From positions 31,079,158-31,143,157 of the forward strand of contig NC_054084.1 in the NCBI RefSeq assembly GCF_017562075.2: a DNA stretch of 64,000 nt, written 5' to 3'. The stretch comes from Anopheles merus (Eukaryota > Arthropoda > Insecta > Diptera > Culicidae). The notes beneath the pieces were generated by a model. The model had not been told where the DNA came from. It made no database searches and saw only the letters and a list, made by a program, of their open reading frames with translations. Numbering within the stretch: position 1 is the first letter of the stretch; every line of letters begins with the position of its first letter. Positions 43,751 through 57,277 of this stretch are shown one piece after another. Made by a program: the position numbers and the translations under genes.

Positions 43751-46700
43751 CATTAACAAGAGAAAACGTGTTCGAAGCGTGTTACTAAGAAGAAATTCAT
43801 ATACTGAAACATATTTTCCTTAGGTAACTGTATGTGTTTTGACCTGTACACCACGATTATAAATCATTTATAGCATTTTAATCTTTCTTCACTGTACCTC
43901 TCCACGACTTATCTTAATTTTTCATCTTACTATTTTCATCTATGTTGCTACTTATAAGATCTAACAATAGAGAAGCTTGTGAAAACTAGAGCTATAGAAA
44001 AGAAAAAGAAAAGGAGAGACATAAAGAGATCAAGTGCATCTGTATAAAGCTCCATCCAAAAATACAATTCATTACACTAACTCGCTGCAAAGCAAACGAG
44101 AGCATAACAACAGATTCGATGGTAACCGTTGATAGAACAATTTCACAAGAACCGTCCCTTATAATCACAATACACCTTTTTAGGGAGTAATAAAAATGCT
44201 TATAAAAAGGGCAAATTTGTTTCCTTGCCATCTTGTTCGAATCAAATCACCAAACCACCCTTCTTCTTTTCTCCTCCTTTTCTTTCCCCCGTTTTCAAGC
44301 CCAAGAAGACATTCAATGATTAAAAAGAGAGACAACACTCACACACATGAGTGTAGGTAAATACGGTATAAAATAACACAGGTAATTAATTAACTGCTCA
44401 ATTGACACCGTACTAACACATAAGTTGGTATGAATAAATAGGAACAAAAAACTGCTAAAAATAGTGAAAGCCCAAAGCACTAAATGGTTTTAGTTTCACG
44501 GGTCCAATGCTAAACATCGATCAAAATGAAAAATCCCGAACATAAGAAAATGGAATAAGTGTAAGCAAATAGAGAGAAACAAAACAGAGAAACAAATCTT
44601 ATTTTTTATCCAATAAGAGCAAACTCGATCGTTCCATTTGATGCTTACTGAGAAAAAAAAACCACACAAACACAGCCCACACATGATTCAGCTTATTACA
44701 ATAGGAAAACATTCAATCAACAATGCTAAAACCATACATATTGGACAAATACAAATAGAAAAAGAAGAAAAAAATAAAACAAATGGTACAGAATACAATC
44801 AATGAGCTACAGCTCGATCGGAATGAGCGTAAGATGGGAAAGAGAGAGAGAGGGAGAACGAAGAGAGGAACGAAAGAGCAAATCTATAATAGTTCAGTAT
44901 ATAAAACATTCGAGCTTGATCATTCTAGTAAAACAGAAAGATGATGAAATATAACGTACACATAGTAAAACGCGACGCGATCCCGATGGTGCAAACAGTA
45001 GAGCAAACCAAACCCAAACTTTACCAACAAATCTTGTAGCATGAACCAACACAACATAGAATGTAACCTTACACTAACAACTTGCCAACCGAACAAAAAA
45101 GGAAAAACAAATAATATCTAAAACACAGGAGATGTCACACATCTCGCAAAACCAAAAACTCGGAAGGATGCGTTCCCTCCTCCTGGTGACTGGGGGAAAA
45201 CCCCCTATACTACCAAAACCAGCACCATCGAGTGTCAACCGAAGTACGTAAATAAAGGTAGGGACATAGGTACGTACGTTTCCATCAGCGAGTCCATCAT
45301 AAAATTCCACCATTCTTTACCGTTAATGCTAAAAATCTTATGAACTACTCCCTCCCCCCGCCCTCCTTCCGAATGTCGCGACGAAATCAAAAAGCTTTAA
45401 CCACGCGTCGTTATTTGTGTTCCTCCCCCCTCCCCCCCCCCCCCCTCACCCCTTTCCAATTTCGGTAGTAGTGCTTAGACATGGAACTTATTGTTTCGTT
45501 CGTGCGTTTGTTGAGAGAACAAATCGTATTATCGTGAAGCCTAAAATGCTGTCATACTTTTTGCACACATTCGCAGCAAAACAACAAAAAGAAACTTTCA
45601 GTTTAGGAAAGAAAGAGGAGGATGATAAAAAAAGCTCCTCTCCTTGCCTCCCAACAACAAAAAAAACTGCTTTCCTGTCTTGTGCTCGATTCCACTTTTC
45701 TTCGCCAATTGCGAGGTCATATCAAAGTCCAAATTCAAAACGAATTCTAGCAATAAAATGGAACGAACTTTCAAATTCTGTTGTTTTGTTACTGGTTTTC
45801 TATGACGTCCGAATTTCAGGCGATCAGTACACGTGTACTTACACAGGTTACGATCAAGCTCGAATCCAACAGGATTATTCTTCGTTTGTCGCATTTTTTT
45901 CCTATTTTCCGCAACACGCAGCAGTATTCAATTTTAAAATTTGAACTTTCATCTCCTTCGACCACTTTTATGAACGAACCCGATTCGTGATCACGGTTTT
46001 GAACATCATTTTTACGTTTTATTCAATTTCTTTCTGAAAAAATGGATAACATAAAATATTATTATTTTTGATTAACTTTATTCATATGTATATAGTAATT
46101 CCTTTCAATAAGAAAAAAGACTATAGAAAACAAAATAACATCATGTTTCGAATAACCACTTACTCCGATTTTCACTGCCTGTTTTCTTCCTCTTTGTTTT
46201 TCGTGCGTTAAATTTTTGTTTGTTCTTTTTTTTCTCTTTTTTTCTCATACCTTTTTGTTTTCTTTTCTTCATCTACCAGCTATAACTCGGTTTCGCATAT
46301 GATACCTTCTTACACTACAATAATGCTTTCTTGTATACAGTGTACTAAATATATTAATTGGGGGGTTGGATGAGGAGGAAAGGTTGTATATGTGTATAGA
46401 GATATTGTAATATCCAATAAAACGTAAACCGATACCCGATCGAAGGCTCTGACTTCCATTGTAAAGCAACACATTTAGCTTCCATCCTTGCAAGCGACGC
46501 GGACAAGTTGCTGCCGCCATGTGTCGCTGGCTGGTGGCGTTGAAAAACGCAATTCGCGCACAACACATGAGACCGCCACCACTTCCCTTGCGCACTCACA
46601 AAATGGATACTGCAAATCCTTCCGCATAAGCACATAAGTATGTTTCGTTGATTGGGATTATGTTTCATTGCTGTTGTGTACTTGTTTTTTTTCTACCGTT

Positions 46701-49388
46701 TATTTTCTTTATGCGTTTCTGCTATTCAGGTTAACTTGTGTTTCACAGGGACACTTCATCTCATTTCGAAAACACTGTTTTTTTTTGCGTGTTTTGTGGC
46801 TAGTTTTGTGACTAATTGCCCAACCTAATGCTTGGGGCATTAACATTGCCTGCTAAATATCGCATATCGCATCGAATCGTTCACTTTACACTGCTGTCTT
46901 TAGACACACTTCGTCACTTGCTGCTACATTTGTGCGAATTAAAGTGATTATGGCTCATATATAGCTTGTACTCTACGTTATTAAGTCTCGCGCTGCTACA
47001 GCAATTCGGTAATTATTGTTTTGTTACATCATCATTGCCACCATTCTTTAACAGGAGGGCGCCATTACCATGCATTCGTTCAGATCTTGCTGGCAAATAG
47101 CCGACTTTGGGCCGACAAATGGGCAACTGTTGCCGCGGCAGCAGGGGGGACACAACGTTCGTTCATACGCGCCACCAAAAAAAGAAGAACATCCCACCAG
47201 ACCAACGTCAAACCGGATTACGCCATCTAAATGCATCGACCGAGGTGCGCTAACCCATTAGGGTAGGTCGAAACAGTATGTGGGAGAGTGTTATTAGTTC
47301 GTGCCACAAGGGATGCGACCAACCAAGCGGTCTGTGTTTTCTGTACTTTGATTTGGCACATCATTTATAATTTTTGGTAATTGCAAACGGTTGATCGGAA
47401 AGGAGGTTGTTTACTGAGGAAAGATGTTTGTCGGGCAAATATATATCCCTTGCTATAGGCAATATAATAGGCCTCTCCTGTATGGTTTCAAAGGTTTTGT
47501 TGACAGTTTTTCCGGCGCTGTCGAAGACACTGACTCTTCTTCTACTGTTGCTCTCGGATGACCCGATACTATTTTTAAAACACTAATTATGATGGTGTGT
47601 ATGCTCATTTTTCTTGCTTCACTCAAGACGCAGACACAAACGCAAGCTCGCGCAACCAATGCGCATTAATCAACCATGTCGCCCGGTCTGCATTCCGTCG
47701 GTTGTTGTCATTTTTTCGTTGACGCCTTTCTGAACGAACCACGCAGTAGTAATGGACCTCCTTTCCCCCACCCTGTTTCTTGCCAACAAACATTCATCAA
47801 ATAACATTCATCATTCCAAATGGCGAATGGCGATTCGTTGCACTTGATAGGATTTAAAGACCTTCCGTCGTACGACTCGAAGCGTGACTCATTTTGGTAT
47901 TTCCGGACTAAGTTTGTTGCCCTTTAGTTGTTTGGCTTCGTTCACAAACTACCAGCTACATGTATGGGAGGGCTGCAAGAGTAAATACATTGTTTTCTGC
48001 TGCTGTTGTTATGACGAACATTTGCCCTTTCTCTCTATCTCTGTATAGAGGAAACCGCGGTTCGCTTATTTCTTCTACATACCATATTGGCTAAGGAAAA
48101 CAATTCTATTTGTACTGCTATTTACTGCTGGCTTGTGCTGCTGTTGCTTATTTCAATGGCCTTCGTCTGTCTGACTGCATTTAACAAATCAGTTTTACAA
48201 ATCGCAAACGCACTTTCAACATTTTGCCACAATTAACATAATTGTTCGAAAATGGCATAGCCGTTCGCACCTTTTCCCTCTGTTCCACTGAAAATAAATG
48301 GAAGATTTTGAGCGAATTTCACCCTGCTTCTATAGGCCATACAGCCCACATACACACAGTACAATTGACACTGATTCGAAACCAAACGAAAAAAAAAACG
48401 GTAAAGTAGCGCTTCACGCGATTGGAATTCTCTCACGGCGCTTTCGCGTTCGTAAAATCGGTAATGAAGCGGGATTGAGTTTTGACAAAAATTAATATAA
48501 TTTTCCTTGAACTCTCTCTCTCACTCCCTCAACGCTTGCGAAATCTGTTCCCCGTTAAACTTTCGTATTTGGACTTTTCGCGTGATCGTATCTCCGCTCA
48601 CCTGAAAAAGGAAAAGTACGAAAGCAAGGGAAACATCTCCTCAACACGTCCCTACTCCTTTAAGGGTTCCTGGTAGTGTGAAAATAAAACAACAAAACAA
48701 GACCCTACTCACTAATACAACTAAGTTTTCGTTACTACACACTATGGCTACACAAATTTGGGGGTATTGGGTAACGGAAAAAAACAAACCCTACGATCAA
48801 GAACTGTAAACCGCAATCGTATCAACGAAGCGCATATACCTTCCCTAAAGCACTGCAGCATTAACAAACAAAACAAATAAACGAAGAATTTACGAAACGT
48901 AAAACCAATCTCAGCTTTGATTTCTTTGATTCCGTTTCCAGCATATGCGCGCATCATACGTACAATCAGTCTATGTAGGATGAAAGGGGCGGTTTCGGCA
49001 CGAGCTTTGATGGCGGGGCGAACTGCTCCCTTTCTCCCGTGTGTGAGTCTACTAGTCTAGTTCTATTATGTTCCGGCTTGTTTCTTCATGTGTAGCAAAA
49101 ATCCATTTCGTTTCCCTCTCTTCAACGCCTTTTGTATGCCTTTTCGTTACACCTGTCTGTGCTTCTCCTTTTCCCACCCAAAAAACGCCCTGTTGGCGAG
49201 TCCCCAAAATGTGCATAAATACTCGTATTATGTGTATATCTATATATCTGCGCTAACCATACTCTGTAGTTAGTGTAATGTTTCGTCCCTTCCCCTTCTC
49301 CAAGTGCTAAAATTCTACGCTTTGTTATCGGCAAAAAAAAACTTACGTGCTAGCAAAAACCACAGTAATATCATCCCTTCCCTAGACC
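43751..49388. other. Convergent intergenic / 3'UTR region
   Basis: No gene is supported. The stretch is A-rich to about 45.4 kb, has a poly-C run at about 45428-45446, and is T-rich to about 46.8 kb. It lies between the ends of slob (+) and Rim2 (-) and probably contains both 3'UTRs. I could not fix the Rim2 poly(A) site; reverse-strand AATAAA matches (TTTATT) occur near 46018, 46076 and 46698. Confidence 0.5.
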
Positions 49389-49721
49389 TTACAGATCCAC
49401 GAAGAAATCACAAATACAATGCACAATCAATGCAGGGCTGTCGGTGCCCACCGGTTCCACCTGCTCGGCCGTGGCGCCACCCGCCATCACGACAATGAGC
49501 GGTTGCTGCTGCTGTTGCTGGTCGATGGAAGCGGCAACCATTGTGCTGCGTGTGGTGTCCACCAGCGAGGCCAGAGCGGTTGAAAGCAATGCCAGCGAAG
49601 GTGGAGGTAAGGCGTCGTCCTCCTGCAGCAGAAAATCACCACCATCGACGGTTGCGCCTTCCCGCAACACCAGCAGCTGCTTCCCATCGTGGGGCGGCGG
49701 CTGAAGCCCCGTGACCGGATC
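49389..49721 (-). other. Rim2: Candidate stop-codon readthrough extension of Rim2
   Basis: Directly after the Rim2 TGA the same frame stays open for 110 codons, to a stop at 49391-49389. The peptide starts DPVTGLQPPPHDGKQLLVLR, has an acidic stretch (FLLQEDDALPPPSLALL), a six-Gln run and AGGATAEQVEPVGTDSPAL. Codon third positions are GC-rich like the real exons. The stop context is AAC-TGA-GAT. Readthrough is widespread in Drosophila and Anopheles; this site is inferred only from frame and composition. Most cases favour a C after TGA, which is absent here. Confidence 0.35.
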
Positions 49722-49851
49722 TCAGTTGCCCGCCCCAGTCGGCAGCAGGCTAGCGCTGGCCGGGTTGGTCAGCACGTACACGACGGCCTCGTAGGTCGCC
49801 ATCATGATCGCGGTGTTCGGGATCTGTCGTACCAGCTGCGTTCCCAGTCCG
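49722..49851 (-). CDS. Rim2: Rim2 exon 6 (C-terminus)
   Basis: The acceptor is attcccaactatcag. It encodes GLGTQLVRQIPNTAIMMATY, then EAVVYVLTNPASASLLPTG and AGN, followed by TGA at 49724-49722. This completes the sixth transmembrane helix. Confidence 0.93.
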
Positions 49852-52800
49852 CTGATAGTTGGGAATGGGAAAAACCAATAAAAAACGATCGTTAGTTTCG
49901 TCAGGATCGATCAGCCTTCCCTGATGCCACGCGTTGCGCGATTTCACTTACCGGTAGAGGCCGGCTTTGCCTTCCTCCTTCCAGACGGTCAGCAGCGTCT
50001 GCCAGAAGTTGCGGTACTTGTTCCCCTCCTCCCGGAGCCGGGTGCGGGCGACCTCGTGCGGATACGCCACTACCGATGCGATCGTCTTGGACGTAGCACC
50101 GGCCGCCATGAACTCCAGGAAGTCGCGCGACGTTTTTCCACCCTCGCCAGCAGCGGCGTCACCGGATGCAAGGGCCTTCGCTGCCGGGGATGACTGGCGT
50201 AGCTCAAGCTAGATTCAGGGAAGCGAAACAAGGGAGGTGGAAAAGTCGGGCGGTTAGTTCGGTTTGATGTTCCGTGGTCGCGCAACCAACTCTCTTCTGC
50301 GGCAACGCTCAAACGTTGCCGAGTAGCTTCCAGGGACGTATTGCGCCGCTCTTCGAAACTCTTGCAACCACTTTAAAAGAGTAGAACAACGTGTCCCATA
50401 CAAGGATGGTTCTCTCTTTCTGTGAAAGGTGTGTTTCGTGTCGGTGGATGCATGTAAAGTGTATTTGTGGTCGTGTTGTGGACAACAGTTTCGAAGAGAG
50501 ATGGCTCCCCACGTCCCAGCTCAGAATAGATGGTAACGTTAGGCGGGTGTGTGGTGAGCAAAGGGGGCATATGTGTGTTTACAGGCATATGATATTAGTA
50601 AAGTAAATGTTAAATAAGTAACTTGTTTTTTGTTTTTTTTCGCGTCTGAGTTTGCGCCTCGAACACGCAAACGCACGCAGTGGGGAAGGATTATAACATT
50701 CAGACTGACACACGGGCGCTATCGAGTGTGATGATGAGAGGCGGTTCTGAAATGGTACGAAACGATTACGTGCGCCCTTATATGTGGCAAAAGACGGTGG
50801 ATGATGAAATTTGTTTTTTTGAATTTAATATTGCTGTTTGGGGGGTGTAGACAGCCGCCAGCCACCGGCACGGGGGACACCGTCAGAGTGTGGAAGGAAA
50901 TTAATGTCTCATATGCTTTCATCAACAGTTCCGCCAATTACTTTGTAAAGTAGTTTTCTTTTAAAATCGTTTCTTGTTTTAAATTTTCTCTAACGGAATT
51001 TCCCTCCAACGATCTCAACAGTATCCCGCCGCCCCTGGAAAACTGGGCGCTACCACCCATAAAGACAACGATACCTTGGCCCAGTGCGGTTGGGACACAA
51101 GTCGGGAGAGGAAGCCAGAGCACGCGCAGGAGGCGATGTTCTTCGTTGCTTTTCCTCGCATTTTCCTCTATCAATCAGTTTTTCCTTCCCATCTTTTTCT
51201 CCCTCTCACCCCCTCTCTTTCTCTCCCTCCCTCTCTGTCTGTCTGATCGGGGGGAGGGGGTGGGTCGCCGCAGCTTCACGTACGAACGGAAAGCCCTCTC
51301 GACCTACAAAACCATGACGGAGTGTGTGTATAGGAGGAAATTTAAATGCGCTGAAACAATTTACCGGAGATCTCTTACGCTTGCTTTTTCTTTTTCTTTT
51401 TGCACACCAGACTCTATATACGCGTACGGAATCCGTCGCCAACTCATACTTCTTCACCATCTCTCGCTCTGTGAGGATCTCTGGTACGGAGTTTCGGTCA
51501 CATCCGTTTTCTATCTTACACATCGCTCTCGCGCATCTTAGCATGCACACATCACCATCATCATGAAAACCACGCAAACAATGACATGAACAACACACAC
51601 AAACACGACACGACACGATGATGGACGACGAGGACGACGCCACTGGATGAGCGCGAGCGGACAATGCGAACGGACTGAAGTGGAAAGAGAAGTGGCATTT
51701 TTTTGATGCGAGATTTAAGGGGAGCCGGCGGCTCGATACGTACCAGTTTCTTCTTCAGAGCCTCGTAGATGACGAAGTGGATCACCGTCTCGGAGATGCC
51801 GACGTAGCTGGCCGTGATGCCCTTGTAGAAGCCGCGCACGCCCTGCGACTCGTAGATGCGCCGGACGCATTCGCCCACCGTCATGCGGGCATTGCTGTCC
51901 AGCTGCATGCGCGTCTTGATGAACCATATCGGGTTGGTGGCGGTGGACGAGACGAACCCGGCGCAGGATGCGCTCAGTATGTGCACCAGCGGCGAGTTGG
52001 CCGGTATGATGCTGCGCGTAAGGGAAGCAAAGGAATAAAAAAAACAACGTAGAGGAAGGTATTAAATGACATGGATTTAAATGACTGACCCCTTCTTCCC
52101 ACAACAACGCAACCTACCCGACTGTGTTCAGCGAGTTCTTTGTCTTAGAGTAGGCGCAGAAGTAGATCGCCCGCGATGGCGCCACACCGACGATGTTCGG
52201 CCCGAGACCCTTGAACAATGCGCGTGACCCTTCGGTTTGGACGATGTGCTTCAGGCATTGCCAGATGCTGATCGATTGTACCGAGGTCGACAGGCCACAT
52301 TGCGGAATGGCCAGGATCTGAAAAGGGAACGTTGGGAAAAAAGTCTTTGTTATATTTAGATGCTCGGGAAGATAAACATACGAACAAATAAGTAAAAAAA
52401 AACACGTAAGAAACCAACACTTCTCTTCTAGTCCAAATATTTGCTCTCTCCAATGCTGCGGAGATAAAACATCCGCATGTCATAAACACAATGTCGCACA
52501 CACCGTGACACAGACACAACAATGTTATGCAGAGCCAAGTATTCGCCCGCATTCCTCCGCCAAGGACTATTTTTGGAATCATTGATTGGTAATTTTCCAC
52601 TGCCCCAGGAATTATCTAGAACTGGACAGCTACACCAAGTGCTCTAACGCAATCTTCCTAGCGCTTCGTCGCAGCACAAAGAGTACACGAAGCGTAAGAG
52701 ATTGGTGGCAAAAAACCCCCCGTCCGTCGATAAGAACGAAAAAGGGCTCCGTCCATCCATCGTTGGCCTGACCCGTGTGAGATGCCTAACGGTGGCATGG

Positions 52801-55800
52801 CCTCCCTTTCCAACTAGAACGATCGCTCTCCAGTTCGAACCGGACCGATCCAGAGTGTCGGCCTGAGCCACACACATCACACCATTCTATGATAACCGGT
52901 CGGACAGGGGATCGGATCGGGGTTGCGCTCCTCATCCGGTGTGTTTATGGTGAAAAGGTTACGTACTGGCCGGCCGCACCACTATCATCAATTGTTGTAC
53001 ACACACGTTCTGAGCCGATCGTGGCTCATAAAAACCAGACTAGTAAACAAGTTGACTCTGGTTTTGATTGCCCTCTGCGGCTCCCCGGCTCCCCGGAGGG
53101 AGTGCATTACAACAATCATGCCCGCCTGCCTGCCTGTCAATCGGTAATCCAGCAGAGATTATGCAACTCGAGTGTGTAACCGCAACGTGCACTATTAGAT
53201 TCCGCTTCCAAAGTACAATCGGAAACTGGATTGGTGTGCAATCCACGGGTACACACGCGCGCAGCCTTTAGCCGGTACAACCCGGTTAGCAGAGTTCGAC
53301 CATGGACCTTCTCTCTAACCGTGTCGTTTCGTTTCGGTGTCACGGCATGATCGTCGTACCGGCAAGATCGAACCAGTTCATCTCTAATCTTCCTCGCTCA
53401 AAAAACCTACCGAAGGACGACGCCGGGTCAGGATCGTGCTAGCGCATACTCGTGACTGCTGATGGCGGGCGGCACTGTGGTGCCGATCGGCTGCGGACGA
53501 TGCGCTGTTGACAGTGGCGGACACGTGGCGTACGTGATGATGGTCGGTCAGTTTCCCGCCATCGGCAGCGAGCGCAGCGTGTCTAGTGGAGGCGGCCGCA
53601 TGGATGAACGACGAGGACGAGCTTTGCAGGCGCGTTTTTACCACCTCCAACGGACATGTCACTACGGCGCCAGCAGTACCAGCGATACTGGAAAAGGAAA
53701 GAAGCGAAAAAAAAATAACATTAGAAATGTTAGTTTAATAAAGAGCGAGAGCGCATCTTTTGACAGTCTTAAAAGGGAAGGTTGTTTTTTGCTTTCAATT
53801 TCCTTATCATTTGTAAAATAGTTCGCTTGAAAGGTTCAATTCCGGACGTAACTGGATTCCGTTTTTCCAAGTTATTTGTTTGCATCATGCCTTAATTATG
53901 GCTCCCGTAATGACACGCTACAAACCACACACGAGAGTTCAACTTCAACCGAAATGCGTCACATCAGACACTCCCGTCACAGGAACGACAAAAAAATGAA
54001 AGAAAATCTAATCAGCCCTTAGCACCCCGCCGGTGGCAGCGAAACTGTACTGTACTGGGGGATTGTGCGAAAGCCACACAAAAAAAAAAACGGCGCAATC
54101 CTCTAATTCTTTTACGTCCCACAGCAAAACTGACAGCCGGTCATCACTATCAGCATTCCTACTGAGTGAGAGCGCAGTGTGTGAGTGCCTTTTCCCTTCT
54201 GTGCGCAATCGTCGTCACTGTCTAGGCGCAAACACCGATCAATCAATCAAATAGCTGGCTTGTTCAACAAGAGGCAGCAGCAGCAGCAATTGAAGCAACT
54301 TCACTCTCTATTCCGCTCGAAAGCGAACAAAAACGACGACGGAGAAGCCCGGGTGTCACACCACCCCTGTTCTCTGTTTTTAGGCCGTGTAGTAACCCAA
54401 CGATCGTCATCATAAATAGACTCATCCCACCGCCAGCCATGCCATGCCGTGCCATGCCACCGAGTTCGATCGATTGATTGATACGCCTCTGCGCCAGATG
54501 ATCCTCGATGCTCATCAACAACAACATCAACCGCATGCGCCACACAGCCCTTCTCCGCATGACTCGCGCTAAAACCAGTTCGGGCGCAGTTTGCGTACCG
54601 GTTTAAGCTGCCCTTTTTTGCAACCCATACACCCACACACACACATACATGATCGAGTTGCCTGATCGAGCATGATCAATGACAGAATCGACCAGAACCA
54701 TGATGATCGACACCGAAAGCCCGCAAAGCACACAGAGACACGGTACGCGATTCTAATTCCGGACCGCGTTTTGCAAACCGATCAGGCCGCGCTAAAAATA
54801 ACATGCAAAAGCTTCAGGCACAGGCGCATGATTATCGGCGACCAAATGCCCATTAAAAGATGACACTTTGGCTCTTTCGGTGTTTGCTGATCTCCTGATT
54901 TTTACATAAGCGAGCGCGCGCCCGGGCGAGACAGCAGGGAGAGGAGTTTTTCTGTGCCGCTTATCTGTGTGTTGTTTGCCCGTATACACACACAGACCTG
55001 TACTTTCCAACGGCTAGAATTGCGAGATGAAGTCCTTTCTTTCTTTCGTAACACTCACACGCTGGCCTCTTTATAATCTCTACTTCCTACGCGACCGACG
55101 CAGTTGGCTTACGTGACACCAAGCCGAGTTCCAAAAGGCCACCCCCCCCCCCCCCCTCTCCCGGCTTCCTCATATCACACCACTTTTCCCCCTCCGTGCT
55201 AAATGTGCAGTGTGTCATTGCAGCAAAAAAAAGGTCATTACACACCCGCTCCTACCTTCCCCCATCCACTTCCTCTCCCCTTACTTCACCACTTACCTGG
55301 CGGCAGAGGGGAGAGATTTTCAAATACAAATAACAACGGCCTCTCGAGCACAACAACGATAAGGGTGGGACGACCTCGCAAATTATCATGACAACTGCCC
55401 TCACACGACTGAAGCCCGAGATTGGAGATGCGTTTTAATGTTTCCTCTTGTTCTTCTTCTTCTATCACCCCCCGTTGAACCATCATTCATCAAATTTTGT
55501 GGCAAGTAATGGTTTGTTTTTGTTTTCTTCGTTTTGCTGCATGTTTTGGCTCTTTTTTTTCAGGTGCTAGTAGGCGATGTTGGTGGTGGTGGTGGGTGTG
55601 GTTGCATTTCGGTACGAGCGTTTGCAATTTACAAACCCAGTACAAAATGGCAATCAAAGCAGTCGAGGAGGTAGCAGCGCTGCCGTACACAACAATAATA
55701 AAAAAGTGCACGATGTTGTTTGCGCGTCCACCATGAGAATATCACAACAGGAAGCAGTACGGGCGCCGCCATTACTATAGAGCTCAACTCGGCCTCAGAG

Positions 55801-57225
55801 GGTTGTGGGAAGGACGACGGAGGCCTACTACACACTACTACAACAACCGAAACAAAACAAACATTGCACCATTCCACCAACGAGGGGGTAGGATGCTCAA
55901 ACCCGTTAAAAGGAATAAGAAGAAGGAATTCCCCTGTGCGAGATTACTTAAAGAAACATAAATCTACACAATTCGCGCCCCTCGAAATAACCCAATCAGT
56001 GGGGAGGTATGTGATAAAAACCCGACATGCAACATGTGAGCGAAGCGTGATCGACACACACACGAATAGACACGAATGCGAGGGGTGTCCCCACCAAGAG
56101 TCTGGCACCTTTTGCACACCCGTTGTAGCGGATTTGTTTAGCATTTTTAGCATGTCTTCTCTCTGTGCGGTGGTGTGTCAAATCCAACGCTGACTATATA
56201 TAACAACTTATTTTATAAATATATTTTTACTTCTCTTGCTCATCCAATCTCCCACCCCCAAGAATATCGGTGCAAGCTCTGCAAAGGGAGGATGTGTCTG
56301 TGAGGCTATGTGCATCCGGCGAAACCGTGTCCACTCTGTACAGCGCAGCAAAACAAGTGCCAAAAGAGTAAGAGCAAACGATCAAAAGCGACAGTGATCT
56401 GCCCTTTTCCTCTCTCATCCAATCCATCGTTCGGATTCAAACGAGCTGATCGGTTGGTTTGTTGCGTCCGTCGTCCTTGTGCGTGTTTCTTATTTTAGTT
56501 TTCTCTTTTAGTTGCAGAACACAGAACAGAAGGCGGGACACGGACGGACGGACGGACGGACACACACACACACGTCGGCGGCAGTTTTGCCATCGACCTT
56601 TGGACAGAGCGCGAGAAAGTGTTGTGTCTTGATGGTGAAAGAAAGGAATTCACAACACAGCCACTGCTCCTTCCCTGCTTATCTTCCTTCCTCTTTATTA
56701 CTCACTGTCTGGTGCAGTGAGCTTGATTTTATGTGAATCATCTCTGTATTGATAAAAAAAACCCTTTTTTCCTCTCATTTCCATTTCTGTGCTCCAAGAG
56801 ATCCCTATCCCTTTATCATCGAGCCTCTATCATCTCGTCACATACGTAGTTGCGTTAGTGAGCACAAAGGTTATACAAATGGTAACACACATACGAAGCC
56901 ATTTATTTCCCACAAGCGCGTACGAATTGTTTCACGACAGCAGCTGCACAAAAAAAATAATAACTACCCTTAATCAGAGCCAACACTTTGTCTTATCACA
57001 AAATGTGAAAATAAGAGCAGCGAGGAAAGATATCGCACACCCTGGGCTAAAGCCCTGGGCTGACTGGACAGGTCACACAGGCGCTCCAATTGCAATATCT
57101 TATCTTATCGTGGCAATAAAATGTTAAATAAATGAAAGATGTTAAGCAATGGAACAGAGTAAAACCAGTGTACCTATCACACAGTACCACACGATGAGGC
57201 TGATAACAGCACAACAAATGTACAC

Positions 57226-57277
<52 letters not shown>

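Noticed and set aside
51715..52107. 130-codon - strand frame overlapping Rim2 exon 4
   Set aside because: It is a shifted frame over the exon; the carrier signature is in the other frame.
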